The notes under the pieces were generated by a model that was given only the letters and a program-made list of their open reading frames with translations, was not told where the DNA came from and ran no database searches. This document shows positions 9,869-19,899 of a stretch of 64,000 nt of DNA, piece by piece (within the stretch, counting starts at the first letter, position 1; every line of letters begins with the position of its first letter). The position numbers were made by a program, and so were the translations under genes. This DNA comes from an uncultured Rhizobiaceae group bacterium (GTDB lineage Bacteria; Pseudomonadota; Alphaproteobacteria; Rhizobiales; Rhizobiaceae), in the NCBI GenBank assembly GCA_938010435.1, contig CALLUS010000002.1:372001-436000 (forward strand), in the 5' to 3' direction.

Positions 9869-11029
9869 ATGCAGGCTATGGAAATTGAGTCCGACAAATT
9901 ATGGTTTAAGCGCTTGTTTGTGCTCACCTGTATCATTGTCATAGGTGTATCACTGGGTGTTTTGATTTCCAGGTTTGGCTTTGCATCACCTCTACCGGCA
10001 ATTGTTGCTTCTATTGGCGGCGTCGTAATTGCCTATATCGGCTGGCAACACTTTGCACTTTCGCGTGATGTGAACAATCTGAAGATCCATGCTTCTCATT
10101 CCGCACACTATCTTGAAGAGATCGAAAGGCGCATGGAACTTCTCTCACAGGTTTCAGCCGAACCGAGAGAATTGCCGGACGCAGATGATCCGCAAATAAC
10201 GCAGTCATCAGATACCTTGCCTGCCGAAACAGAACAGCTAAATACGGATGCGTTAGAACCAAAATCCATGACAGCGCCCGTCAAAAAACTGCAACCGCTC
10301 GATAAAAAGGACGTGCGATCCGCACTGAAGAACGGCGAACTTGGCATGCACCTTCAGCCAATTGTTGAATTACCGGACCGCAAGCCAGCACATTTTGAAG
10401 CGTTCATGCGGATCAACAATAAATCCAAGGGATACTTGGACAATAAAGAATTCAGAAAGGTCGCGGCAGCCAGCGGCTTCTTGCCTTCTTTGGAACAAAA
10501 AGTGATTTTTGCTTCTTCACGAATTCTCAAACAATTGGTCACATTGGAAAAGCCAGCCGGCATTTTTTGTTCGATCTCACCTGAAACTTTACGCGACGGA
10601 GATGTTTGGGAAAAAATCCACAAGTTCATCGCTAAGAACAAAGTCCTTGCTTCTTCAATAACCTTACAGATTTCTCAACGGGATTATCTCGCGCTGAACA
10701 AAAAAGAACGCACTCAATTAATGACCCTGAAAAAGCTAAAAGCAAGCGTTTCACTTTCTAATGTTTTGGATCCAGCCATCGACCTTACCGAACTCAAGTC
10801 CAGTGGAATTGACAGCGTCAAATGCCCTGGTTCCATTCTCATCCACAGCGATCACGGCGACTTAGATATAAAAGATTTTGTCTTGAGCTTTTCTGCTGCC
10901 GGTTTGAATTTGATCGCCGATGAAATTGAGAGGGAAGAAGAAGCCATTGCCTTGATGAATGCCGGAGTGGCTCTTGCTCAAGGTACATTGTTTGCACCTC
11001 CGCGCCCTGTCAAATCCGATCTTCTATAG
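9869..11029 (+). CDS. Membrane protein with a degenerate EAL domain
   Basis: Two hydrophobic segments (about residues 14-34 and 40-57) precede a short coiled stretch, an acidic/Pro linker and a C-terminal EAL-like domain (from about residue 145). The EAL signature is EAF in HFEAFMRI, the DDFGTG loop is replaced by SLSNVL, and the late QGxLF motif is kept as QGTLFAPPRP. Several metal and catalytic residues of c-di-GMP phosphodiesterases are therefore missing, so it is probably a c-di-GMP sensor or a scaffold rather than an enzyme. I prefer ATG 9869, six bases after GAGG; GTG 9857 and ATG 9878 are alternatives. It is monocistronic, divergent from the HAD gene. Confidence 0.75.
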   Translation: MQAMEIESDKLWFKRLFVLTCIIVIGVSLGVLISRFGFASPLPAIVASIGGVVIAYIGWQHFALSRDVNNLKIHASHSAHYLEEIERRMELLSQVSAEPRELPDADDPQITQSSDTLPAETEQLNTDALEPKSMTAPVKKLQPLDKKDVRSALKNGELGMHLQPIVELPDRKPAHFEAFMRINNKSKGYLDNKEFRKVAAASGFLPSLEQKVIFASSRILKQLVTLEKPAGIFCSISPETLRDGDVWEKIHKFIAKNKVLASSITLQISQRDYLALNKKERTQLMTLKKLKASVSLSNVLDPAIDLTELKSSGIDSVKCPGSILIHSDHGDLDIKDFVLSFSAAGLNLIADEIEREEEAIALMNAGVALAQGTLFAPPRPVKSDLL

Positions 11030-11041
11030 TAGAAAACAAAA

Positions 11042-11067
11042 ACGCCCGCTCTTTTCAGAACGGGCGT
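11042..11067 (-). terminator. Rho-independent terminator of the TadG-like gene
   Basis: ACGCCCG and CGGGCGT form a 7-bp GC-rich stem 25 bases past the minus-strand stop at 11092. On the minus strand the stem is followed by TTTTTGTTTT. On the plus strand no T-run follows, so it serves mainly the leftward transcript, although it sits between two convergent genes. Confidence 0.75.
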
Positions 11068-11091
11068 GTCCAATTTGAATTGTTTAACAGA

Positions 11092-13152
11092 TTATTTTGT
11101 AATCGCCAATTCGGAGATTTTCTCGGCAATGTCTGCAAAGGCTGCAACCAAAGCCGCATTATCGGAAGCGTCATAGTAGAGTTTGCCACCGTTACCATTT
11201 GCTGATGCACAACCTTCCAGCATTGTCTTCACGCTCGATCCGTTCGTCACATCGAATGCGATAGAATAAATCGTGATACCTTCCGCTCTGATATTTCCGC
11301 ACGTTTCGACTAAGTGTTCATCCATTGCCTGCCGATAAGTCGCACGATTGTGCAACGGATTAGACGCAGCATCATAACCTTCAAATATACGTCCGTTGAT
11401 GCTCATTCCCCACGAACCGTAAAATGACCTATTTTCTTTAGAATATCCCCGACCGTAATAGTCAGCCTCAAAATAAGTATGATTACCATCCGTCATTAAA
11501 ATCATGATCTTTTTATTATCGGTTGCCGAATAATTGCGACCATTTACAAATGGTTGACCCGGAGAAAGTGTGCGCCAGCCCCATACAGCGCCTTGCTGGA
11601 TATTGGTTGTACCGTCTGCACGCATATCGTCTAAAGCATCTGTAACACCATCCTTAGAATTTGTCAGATCAGTGATCGGTTCGGACAGGCAGTTGTAGTT
11701 AGGACCGCCGCGCCAGCCGATCGGATATGGCAAACCATAACGATTGTTGTTGACGTCCAGCAAGGTTGGCCCTTGATTAGAGCTGTTGCGGAAATACTTC
11801 GTTGTCCATGCTTGACGGTCGTATTGTTGGCCAGCACCTGTGTTTTCATCAGCGCGGGCATCCAATGTTCCCTGATAATTGTGGTCATCTCTTAGATAGT
11901 TGTTCTCAAACCATTTTTCACCACTAATATTCGGCCCATTGACAGTCGTTACGCCACCACCCGAGTTGCCATAGCGCCAGGCACCACGATATTGATAATC
12001 GTAGCTGTAGTAATTGGCAAAGCCTTGTCTTGGATGCCTGTTGCCTGGATGGCCATCACTCCAACGACTGCAGTGAATATTTCTTCTGCTCCTTCTCCAA
12101 CGCGTACAATAAGGAGTCGTAACTATCGTGGTTAAGACTCTGGTTGCCTGTCCATTCCAATTATCTGGAGTGTCCGGAGCAAAAGTAGGAACAATCATCG
12201 TTTCCGGGTTACTCGTAGAAGGTGTCGCGTCATTTGTGCTGTATGGATGAGGGCGCGCTTCAACACACCCCATCCAGTTTTCGGTTTCCATATTGTCATA
12301 CAATGTAAAACGGGAAATCGGAGTACCGCTTGTTGTTTGATAGCGATTACCAACTTTCACTACATCTGGGTTCATATCCCAATTGTAAAAATACTGTTTT
12401 GATTGGTCACCCCAGTGGATCGGTGAAACACCTGTCCCATCCATCCAAGGTTGGGTCCTATTACCCGCTCCCACATTGACCATGCCAGAAAACGGCACAA
12501 CCGAAAATTGAACCGGGTTAGGTTTCGGGCTACTGCCCAATTGCCCATGAAGTGTCGTCACCAAATTACTGGCAGCAGCTTTCAACACATCAAGCTTACT
12601 CGTTGAAGAAGACGAATTTGCCGGTCGGCTCATAGAGCCCGAATTGTCGAGCACAAGTGCTATTTCAACAGATTCATTGCCACATGCTACAGTTGTTCCA
12701 GTTTTCAAGTTAGCGTGATTAGGATCGCCATTCGCGGTATAGAATCCGTGAAAGCTGTCAAACCAAAGCTTATGACGCAGTGTTGCTTCTGCAACGACAC
12801 CCGTGGTCGCACAAGAACCTTCTGTGAGACCTGGAAATGACAACGAAGCCGCAGATGCTTGAAGATTACCAATGTTTTGGTCAAATATCTCTTGGCCTGC
12901 CGTTTTCGCTTCAGCAACAGTTGCGCCACGGCTGATTGCGCGAGCTGTTACAACAGTGGCCGCATCAACAGCAGTCTGAAAATTAACACGCGCGCGATAC
13001 AGTTCAGCTGTGTCGATCGCAACACCGCCAAACAAAACCATTGGAAAGAGCGAGAGACCAGTTAGGATTTTCACACTACCGCTTTTGTTGAATAGAGCTT
13101 CCTTCGCTTTGCGCAAAATAGATCTACTGTTGAGTTGCTTTTTAATCGACAT
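11092..13152 (-). CDS. TadG-like pilus-assembly protein with von Willebrand A domain
   Basis: Predicted 686-aa envelope protein. An N-terminal TadE/TadG-type segment (one transmembrane helix near residues 23-45, then QTAVDAATVVTARA) precedes a von Willebrand A domain. The MIDAS motif DNSGSMS lies near residue 170 and the second strand motif LMTDGNHTY near 548. Between them is an insertion of several hundred residues rich in Asn, Gly, Trp, Tyr and Arg, with scattered Cys. The ATG at 13152 follows GGAG by 8 bases; an ATG at 13224 gives an extra 24 residues without support. TadG proteins are associated with Flp pili, but no other tad/cpa gene is nearby, so the role here is open. Confidence 0.8.
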   Translation of the reverse strand: MSIKKQLNSRSILRKAKEALFNKSGSVKILTGLSLFPMVLFGGVAIDTAELYRARVNFQTAVDAATVVTARAISRGATVAEAKTAGQEIFDQNIGNLQASAASLSFPGLTEGSCATTGVVAEATLRHKLWFDSFHGFYTANGDPNHANLKTGTTVACGNESVEIALVLDNSGSMSRPANSSSSTSKLDVLKAAASNLVTTLHGQLGSSPKPNPVQFSVVPFSGMVNVGAGNRTQPWMDGTGVSPIHWGDQSKQYFYNWDMNPDVVKVGNRYQTTSGTPISRFTLYDNMETENWMGCVEARPHPYSTNDATPSTSNPETMIVPTFAPDTPDNWNGQATRVLTTIVTTPYCTRWRRSRRNIHCSRWSDGHPGNRHPRQGFANYYSYDYQYRGAWRYGNSGGGVTTVNGPNISGEKWFENNYLRDDHNYQGTLDARADENTGAGQQYDRQAWTTKYFRNSSNQGPTLLDVNNNRYGLPYPIGWRGGPNYNCLSEPITDLTNSKDGVTDALDDMRADGTTNIQQGAVWGWRTLSPGQPFVNGRNYSATDNKKIMILMTDGNHTYFEADYYGRGYSKENRSFYGSWGMSINGRIFEGYDAASNPLHNRATYRQAMDEHLVETCGNIRAEGITIYSIAFDVTNGSSVKTMLEGCASANGNGGKLYYDASDNAALVAAFADIAEKISELAITK

Positions 13153-13377
13153 GCTTTTCACTCCAATGTTCCACAAATGAACGCGGTTTTTACGCGCCGG
13201 AACGGATTTGTTCAGAACCAACATGACAGCTAGATGTTGAATATCGCTTGAAAAACTAGGTTAAATTTTATCAACACATGGAAGGTTTTGTTCACCAAAC
13301 CATCGTCACACGCCCACTGCCAAAGGTTTATGTTTGCAAAAACCAAGTTGCGTGCGGAAAAATTCAATCAAATTTTC

Positions 13378-13406
13378 TTGACTCTCAAGCCAAGCGTTCT
13401 TATCTC
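13378..13406 (+). promoter_or_regulatory. Heat-shock-type promoter of groESL
   Basis: TTGACT and TATCTC are separated by 17 bases, preceded by CT and CT respectively, which fits both the housekeeping and the alphaproteobacterial RpoH consensus. The predicted transcription start falls just before the CIRCE element, so HrcA binding there would block initiation. Called by eye. Confidence 0.6.
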
Positions 13407-13416
13407 AACAACGCTA

Positions 13417-13442
13417 TTAGCACTCAAATTTTGGAGTGCTAA
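13417..13442 (+). promoter_or_regulatory. CIRCE element (HrcA operator) upstream of groES
   Basis: TTAGCACTC and GAGTGCTAA are perfect arms of the CIRCE inverted repeat. The spacer counts as 8 bases (AAATTTTG), one fewer than the classic 9. It lies 65 bases before groES and just downstream of the promoter. HrcA repression of groESL is established for this element. Confidence 0.93.
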
Positions 13443-13507
13443 TAAATTCCAACTTCTTGATTTTAGACATGCCTGGTCTTCAGGGTGTCGCGTACAGGAT
13501 TAAATAA

Positions 13508-13804
13508 ATGGCAAAATCTAAATTCCGCCCGTTGCACGACCGCGTTGTCGTTCGCCGCGTTGAAGCAGACACAAAAACTGCTGGTGGCATCATCATTCCA
13601 GACAGTGCTCAAGAAAAGCCTGCCGAAGGAGAAATCGTATCTGTTGGTTCAGGTGCACGTGATGAAGCTGGCAAGCTGGTTCCTTTGGATGTTTCCGCTG
13701 GTGACCGCGTTCTATTCGGCAAATGGTCAGGCACAGAAGTCAAAATCGGCGGCGAGGACCTGCTGATTATGAAAGAGTCCGACATCATGGGCATTATCGG
13801 TTAA
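13508..13804 (+). CDS. groES: Co-chaperonin GroES
   Basis: Ten-kDa lid of the GroEL folding chamber in the cytosol, 98 aa, full length. It begins [15 protein letters not shown] and contains the mobile-loop region [17 protein letters not shown] and a conserved VGSGARDE. It is preceded by a CIRCE element and a heat-shock-type promoter, and followed 64 bases later by groEL in the same operon. The start is supported by AGGA about 9 bases upstream. Confidence 0.98.
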   Translation: MAKSKFRPLHDRVVVRRVEADTKTAGGIIIPDSAQEKPAEGEIVSVGSGARDEAGKLVPLDVSAGDRVLFGKWSGTEVKIGGEDLLIMKESDIMGIIG

Positions 13805-13829
13805 TTCCGAGTCTCACAGTTTGAAATTC

Positions 13830-13851
13830 TTGCATCTCTAAAGAGATGCAA
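13830..13851 (+). promoter_or_regulatory. Hairpin between groES and groEL
   Basis: TTGCATCTC and GAGATGCAA form a perfect 9-bp stem with loop TAAA (arms extend to 10 bp if the loop is read as AA). It ends 3 bases before the AGGAG that serves groEL. There is no T-run after it, so it is not a terminator. Heat-shock-dependent cleavage of groESL mRNA between the two genes has been reported in Agrobacterium; this hairpin is a candidate for the same step or for tuning groEL translation. Confidence 0.7.
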
Positions 13852-13862
13852 AACAGGAGTAA

Positions 13863-15515
<1,653 letters not shown>

Positions 15516-15547
15516 GTCAGCCGTTCAGCTCACTGAACAATTCGAAG

Positions 15548-15575
15548 GCCGGTGGGGAAACTCACCGGCTTTTTT
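15548..15575 (+). terminator. Terminator of groESL
   Basis: GCCGGTG and CACCGGC form a 7-bp stem with an 8-base loop followed by TTTTTTG, 33 bases after the groEL stop. Confidence 0.92.
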
Positions 15576-15637
15576 GTTTGCTCTTTTCCGGTTCGATATT
15601 ACCTATTGAACAACAGAATTATACTTGAGCAATTTTA

Positions 15638-16348
15638 ATGTCTGAAGACCTTCCCAATATCGAACGCTATCAACTTAACCCGATTGATCCATCAAAATTT
15701 ATTCTTCCTCATGGACCTGATCGCCCTGTGCGCGTTCTCTTGCTGTATGGCTCGTTAAGAGAACAGTCATATTCAAGAGCGATGACTGAAGAGGCGGCGC
15801 GTGTATTGAGCGCATTGGGGGCAGAAATCAAAGTCTTTGATCCCACTGGCCTGCCCGTGGTTGCCGATGGTCTTGACACCCATGAAAAAGTACAAGAATT
15901 ACGTGAGCTCTCAATCTGGTCGGAGGCTCAGGTCTGGTGTTCACCAGAGCGGCACGGCGCTATGACCGGCCTTATGAAAACGCAAATCGATTGGTTGCCG
16001 CTTGCCCCTATTGGCGGTATTCGGCCAACACAAGGGCGCACACTTGCCTTGATGCAGGTGTGCGGTGGATCTCAAAGTTTCAACTCAGTCAATCAAATGC
16101 GTATTCTGGGCCGTTGGATGCGTATGATTACAATCCCCAATCAATCATCGGTTCCCAAAGCGTGGCTCGAGTTTCAAGATGGACGCATGAAGCCATCGTC
16201 ATTTTACAACCGCATGGTGGATGTGATGGAGGAACTCATGAAGTTCACATTGCTGACGCGTGATAATTCCGCCTATCTGACAGATCGCTATTCAGAACGG
16301 GTGGAAAGTTCCGAAGAAGTCCACAAGAGAGTCGGCAAAAAAGACTAA
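15638..16348 (+). CDS. arsH: ArsH-type NADPH-dependent FMN reductase
   Basis: Flavodoxin-fold oxidoreductase of 236 aa. The FMN phosphate-binding loop is [12 protein letters not shown], and the [10 protein letters not shown] and [10 protein letters not shown] stretches are typical of ArsH. ArsH oxidises methyl- and phenyl-arsenite in some bacteria and behaves more generally as a quinone/azo reductase. No arsR, arsB or arsC is near, so an arsenic role is not supported by context and a general redox role is as likely. It is separated from groEL by a terminator and probably has its own promoter. Confidence 0.9.
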   Translation: MSEDLPNIERYQLNPIDPSKFILPHGPDRPVRVLLLYGSLREQSYSRAMTEEAARVLSALGAEIKVFDPTGLPVVADGLDTHEKVQELRELSIWSEAQVWCSPERHGAMTGLMKTQIDWLPLAPIGGIRPTQGRTLALMQVCGGSQSFNSVNQMRILGRWMRMITIPNQSSVPKAWLEFQDGRMKPSSFYNRMVDVMEELMKFTLLTRDNSAYLTDRYSERVESSEEVHKRVGKKD

Positions 16349-16480
16349 GGCTTTCACATTTTGCGCGCAGCGCAAGTCTGTGACACATTGCCAACCTCCA
16401 TCATCACAATTGGACAATACGTGTTTTCGCCACGATACTGTGCTGGAAGAGGGAAACTTTGATTCCAGTTGGAGACACAA

Positions 16481-17254
16481 ATGACACATACCCGCCGCGA
16501 GTTTCTTGCCTCATCCGCCGCCGCAATTGGTGCAATCACGTTCTTGCCCTATGCCGCACGCGCTGACGGCCATTCAAGTGATGTCTTTCCCAGCAAAGCC
16601 GGTGATGTAAAAGTCCATCCGGTCAGCCATGCGTCATTCGTCATGGAAACACCCATGGGCACGATCTACAACGACCCTGTGGGCGATGCTGCGGCCTATT
16701 CGAGCTTGCCGAAAGCTGATCTTGTTTTGATCACTCATCAACATGGCGATCATTTCAATCTGGACACTTTAAATGCCATCGTCACTGACAATACAAAACT
16801 GATCACCAATCCAACTGTTTTCGAAAAGCTGCCGGCAGCCATGCAAGCAAAAGCCTCAAAGATTGGCAATGGTGAGAACGCGGAGTTCAATGGTCTGAAA
16901 ATTGAAGCCATTCCTGCCTACAATCTGGCAGCTGACAAACAGAAGTTTCACCCCAAAGGCCGAGACAACGGCTATGTGTTGAACTTCGATGGTTTGAAAA
17001 CATACATTTCTGGCGACACAGAAGACATTCCAGAAATGCGCGCATTGGAAGGCATCGATTTGGCATTTGTTTGCATGAACCTTCCCTTCACAATGGACGT
17101 GAAAGCAGCGGCCTCTGCAGTTGCGGAATTCAAACCAAAATACGTCTATCCATACCACTATCGTGGTCGCGACAACGGCACCCAAGACCCTGCAGAATTT
17201 GCAAAACTGGTTGGTGATGCTGCCGCCGTAAAAATGGGCAAATGGTACGGCTAA
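16481..17254 (+). CDS. Tat-exported metallo-beta-lactamase-fold hydrolase
   Basis: Predicted periplasmic metal-dependent hydrolase, 257 aa. The N terminus has a twin-arginine signal (TRREFLASSA, then a hydrophobic stretch ending near AARADG). The metal-binding motif is THQHGDHFN (HxHxDH), with later conserved SGDTED and YPYHYRG. The fold resembles the UlaG/UPF0173 group of L-ascorbate-6-phosphate lactonase-like proteins, but the substrate is unknown. The start at 16481 follows GGAG by 6 bases; an in-frame ATG at 16469 would put four residues before the Tat motif. A terminator follows. Confidence 0.85.
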   Translation: MTHTRREFLASSAAAIGAITFLPYAARADGHSSDVFPSKAGDVKVHPVSHASFVMETPMGTIYNDPVGDAAAYSSLPKADLVLITHQHGDHFNLDTLNAIVTDNTKLITNPTVFEKLPAAMQAKASKIGNGENAEFNGLKIEAIPAYNLAADKQKFHPKGRDNGYVLNFDGLKTYISGDTEDIPEMRALEGIDLAFVCMNLPFTMDVKAAASAVAEFKPKYVYPYHYRGRDNGTQDPAEFAKLVGDAAAVKMGKWYG

Positions 17255-17282
17255 CACCCGTAACCAACTGAATGCATAAAAG

Positions 17283-17311
17283 AGGTCGGGGACATTCTTC
17301 GGCCTTTTTTT
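17283..17311 (+). terminator. Terminator of the metallo-hydrolase gene
   Basis: AGGTCG and CGGCCT form a 6-bp stem including one G-U pair, extendable by further wobble pairs, and are followed by TTTTTTT. It lies about 30 bases after the stop at 17254. Confidence 0.75.
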
Positions 17312-17490
17312 GAGCACCACAAGCCAACACAAGGCTTCCCATTCTCATTCGAATGCCCAGATTATTTTCGACTGACTGTTTCATTCTTGTTTAGCACACA
17401 AAGCGAATCAGAAACCCAGTTTAGCGTTTGTACACATATACAATTCACAACTGCCTCCAAATTTATAAAACTCACCTGGAGGGGCAGTTT

Positions 17491-17958
17491 ATGAGTAACT
17501 TTCTATTTGGAAGAATAAATCGCACAAATTATGTGTTGATGTATCTAGCAATGAGCATCGGTGGTGTAATGCTAGGACTGGCGTTGGGATTGGAGGCCGA
17601 CGATTTTCTCCTTCATCGTCGTGAATTACTTTCCGCCCAAAAATCTCTGACACTTGAAACAGTCCTGTTCGCTGGGCAATGTTTCCTTGCCTTTGCAACA
17701 AGTCTCCGGCTTCGTGACATAGGAAAATCGCCACTGTTTGCATTCATTGTGCTTGTACCAGTTCTGCAATGGTTGGTGATATTGTATTGTTTGGTCAAAG
17801 AAGGGAACGTTCGCGCAACGCCAAGCACTCAGACTTATTCCCGTAACAATGTTGCGGCTGTTCAAGCCAATCCTATGACTCACCGCATACAGCCGCAAAG
17901 TATCCAAACGTCTAAAGTTCTGTTTGGTGGAAAGGGTCGGCCGGCCAGCCGAGCTTAA
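17491..17958 (+). CDS. DUF805-family small membrane protein
   Basis: Predicted inner-membrane protein of 155 aa. It begins with [17 protein letters not shown], the usual DUF805 opening (FxGRxxRxxY), and has about three hydrophobic segments, with [15 protein letters not shown] as the second conserved block. The C-terminal 45 residues are polar and end with a basic [11 protein letters not shown]. The ATG at 17491 follows GGAGG by about 8 bases; upstream in-frame codons back to 17428 are unsupported. Its stop overlaps the stop of the convergent hisG by 2 bases. DUF805 function is unknown. Confidence 0.8.
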   Translation: MSNFLFGRINRTNYVLMYLAMSIGGVMLGLALGLEADDFLLHRRELLSAQKSLTLETVLFAGQCFLAFATSLRLRDIGKSPLFAFIVLVPVLQWLVILYCLVKEGNVRATPSTQTYSRNNVAAVQANPMTHRIQPQSIQTSKVLFGGKGRPASRA

Positions 17959-18659
17959 ACGTTCAGACTCGTTCTAATTTTCGAAAGCATTTCTACACAC
18001 AGCGCTTGCGCCTCGGGTGTCCACTCAGCCGTCTTTGAGCGAATGAGGTTGGCTTCGCTTTTTAGAATAATACCATCCTCCAAAATTTTAAGATTATTGG
18101 CGCGGATGGTGGAGCCTGTCGAGGTGATGTCGATGATCGCATCTGCGCTGCCGGCGGCGGGTGCCCCCTCGGTGGCGCCTAAGCTTTCCACAATGCGATA
18201 GACGCCTATACCGTGTTGGCCAAACCAGTTTTGTGTAAGTTGCCAATATTTCGTGGCGACCCTCAAACGCCGCCCATAGCGGAGGCGGTAGTCTGCGGCC
18301 ACATCGTCAAGATCGACCATTGTATCCACATCAACCCAAGAGTCTGGAACAGCGACCACAACATCCGCATGGCCGAAGCCAAGCTTGATTTCGAAGTCGA
18401 TAATATCGTCCGCTTTCGCGATACTCTCACGGGCAAGGTCTTCGCCTGTCACACCCAGATGCACAGAACCTGCCGCCAATTCGCGGGCAATTTCAGAAGC
18501 TGACAAGAACGCAATTTCAATGTCTTCGCGACCTTCAATTTTGGTTTGATAACTGCGTTCATCTTCTGGAAGTTCAACCGTGAGGCCGGCGCTCGCAAAA
18601 ATCTCCAGCGTCTTTTCTTTCAATCGTCCTTTGGACGGAATGGCGATGATCAAGCTCAT
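17955..18659 (-). CDS. hisG: ATP phosphoribosyltransferase, short form catalytic subunit
   Basis: First step of histidine synthesis, joining ATP and PRPP. It is 234 aa, lacking the C-terminal regulatory domain of the long form, and therefore needs HisZ. It contains [13 protein letters not shown] at the N terminus, the VTGEDLARE stretch and a PRPP-loop region DIISTGST-like ([17 protein letters not shown]). It overlaps hisZ by 4 bases (ATGA). The convergent DUF805 gene overlaps its stop codon. Confidence 0.95.
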   Translation of the reverse strand: MSLIIAIPSKGRLKEKTLEIFASAGLTVELPEDERSYQTKIEGREDIEIAFLSASEIARELAAGSVHLGVTGEDLARESIAKADDIIDFEIKLGFGHADVVVAVPDSWVDVDTMVDLDDVAADYRLRYGRRLRVATKYWQLTQNWFGQHGIGVYRIVESLGATEGAPAAGSADAIIDITSTGSTIRANNLKILEDGIILKSEANLIRSKTAEWTPEAQALCVEMLSKIRTSLNV

Positions 18660-19717
18660 TGTTTCGCCTCCTCAACACGGTCCAAAGATATTGAAAACCC
18701 AACGGCTGGCACGGGCTTATCTGCACCCAACAATGTGCACAAGCGATCATAGCGCCCACCACCAGCAACAGAGATGCCATTCACTTCCGCTTCGAAAAGC
18801 ACTCCAGTGTAGTAATCCAGTTTGCGACCAAATGAGGCTTTGTACGTTAGTCCTCTGCCCTTCAACATGTTGGCTCTGGTCTGAAACACATCCAACGCCG
18901 AACCGAAGGAAATATTGGATTCGGAAGCGAAATTGATCAGAACTTTCGAAGCTTCATCCAATGCTGCTTCGATGGCCAAAAACTTACGCAGAATATCTGC
19001 CCGTTCGGGAGCCAATTGAAAATGACCTTCGGCAGCTTTGGCAATCATGCGATCAGCAATGTCTTCGGCACTGCGCCCTGCTTTAGAAGACAGCTTTGCA
19101 TTAGACATCCTATTTTCGATATGCGCGATCAAATCATCACGGTTTTCAGCATTGGCCAAAGCGTCAAGATTTACATCATTAGGAGCTGTTGCTTCCTTGT
19201 GAACCAATTGATCGATCAGTTGATTGACGAGTTCTGGATCACCGAAATTTCGCACCAGTCTTTGGGAAATTGCCGTTGGCAATCCCAAACTCTCCACAAC
19301 AACGCCGAACAGGTTTTGATCACCAAGGGTGACTTTTGGATCGGGTATATCAGCCAATATAAGAGCGCCGAGCATATCGTTTAAACAAGCAGCATCCGCT
19401 TCCACGGTGTTGTCGTTCCCGAGGTCTTCCAGACCCACCTGTTCAAATTCACTCGCTCCACGGCGTTCTTGGCGAAACACCATGCCGCCATAGGCATAGC
19501 GGCTTGGCTTTGCATTTTTGAGATGCGCCATGCCGATAGGAATTGTGAATTCAGGACGCAGGCAATTCACCTGCCCGCTGGTTGTTTCTGTGATGAAAAT
19601 ACGGCGGCGCAAATCTTCACCCGCTGTTTCCAAAAATGGATCAGCGGGTTGTAGAATGGGAACCTCAACCTCGTCGGGGGCAATAGACTGCAAATGGGTG
19701 CGCAGAATTTCAAGCAT
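18656..19717 (-). CDS. hisZ: ATP phosphoribosyltransferase regulatory subunit
   Basis: HisRS-like paralogue that activates short HisG and confers histidine feedback. It has the class II fold with [20 protein letters not shown], the His-A-like [12 protein letters not shown] and the His-B-like AGGGRYDRL, but not the tRNA-synthetase role. Start: ATG at 19717 has GGGGA 9 bases upstream; ATG 19726 is possible. The frame is open to 19861, but the extra residues translate a repeat element and are not protein. It is coupled to hisG and lies downstream of hisS in the same direction. Confidence 0.93.
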   Translation of the reverse strand: MLEILRTHLQSIAPDEVEVPILQPADPFLETAGEDLRRRIFITETTSGQVNCLRPEFTIPIGMAHLKNAKPSRYAYGGMVFRQERRGASEFEQVGLEDLGNDNTVEADAACLNDMLGALILADIPDPKVTLGDQNLFGVVVESLGLPTAISQRLVRNFGDPELVNQLIDQLVHKEATAPNDVNLDALANAENRDDLIAHIENRMSNAKLSSKAGRSAEDIADRMIAKAAEGHFQLAPERADILRKFLAIEAALDEASKVLINFASESNISFGSALDVFQTRANMLKGRGLTYKASFGRKLDYYTGVLFEAEVNGISVAGGGRYDRLCTLLGADKPVPAVGFSISLDRVEEAKQ

Positions 19718-19742
19718 AGACCACATTCCCCAACACATCTTT

Positions 19743-19870
19743 TCTCCCCACCCGTGGGGGAGATGTCCTGAAAGAACAGAGGGGGGAACGATCTGTAGAT
19801 AGGGTGCGAAATTCCAATTAACTCCCCCCCTCTGTCGTCTTCGACGACATCTCCCCCACAAGGGGGGAGA
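19743..19870. repeat. RIME-like 128-bp palindromic repeat, copy A
   Basis: Composite inverted repeat between hisS and hisZ. The left arm contains CTCCCCACCCGTGGGGGAG followed by ATGTC and ACAGAGGGGGG. The right arm is its inverted counterpart, CCCCCCCTCTGTC...GACATCTCCCCCAC. Each arm is itself a small hairpin. The centre (about 35 bp) carries ATCTGTAGATA and GCGAAA. It has the same architecture and length as copy B. Such elements are known as RIME in rhizobia; the family name is given by resemblance only. It could fold in RNA as a processing or termination structure between hisS and hisZ. Confidence 0.85.
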
Positions 19871-19899
19871 GTGGCGCGAGCGGTTGGTTTGAAGCTAGC

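Noticed and set aside
19718-19861. N-terminal extension of HisZ (frame open to 19861)
   Set aside because: These residues translate RIME-like copy A; the class II fold starts at about 19717, and a ribosome-binding site supports that start.
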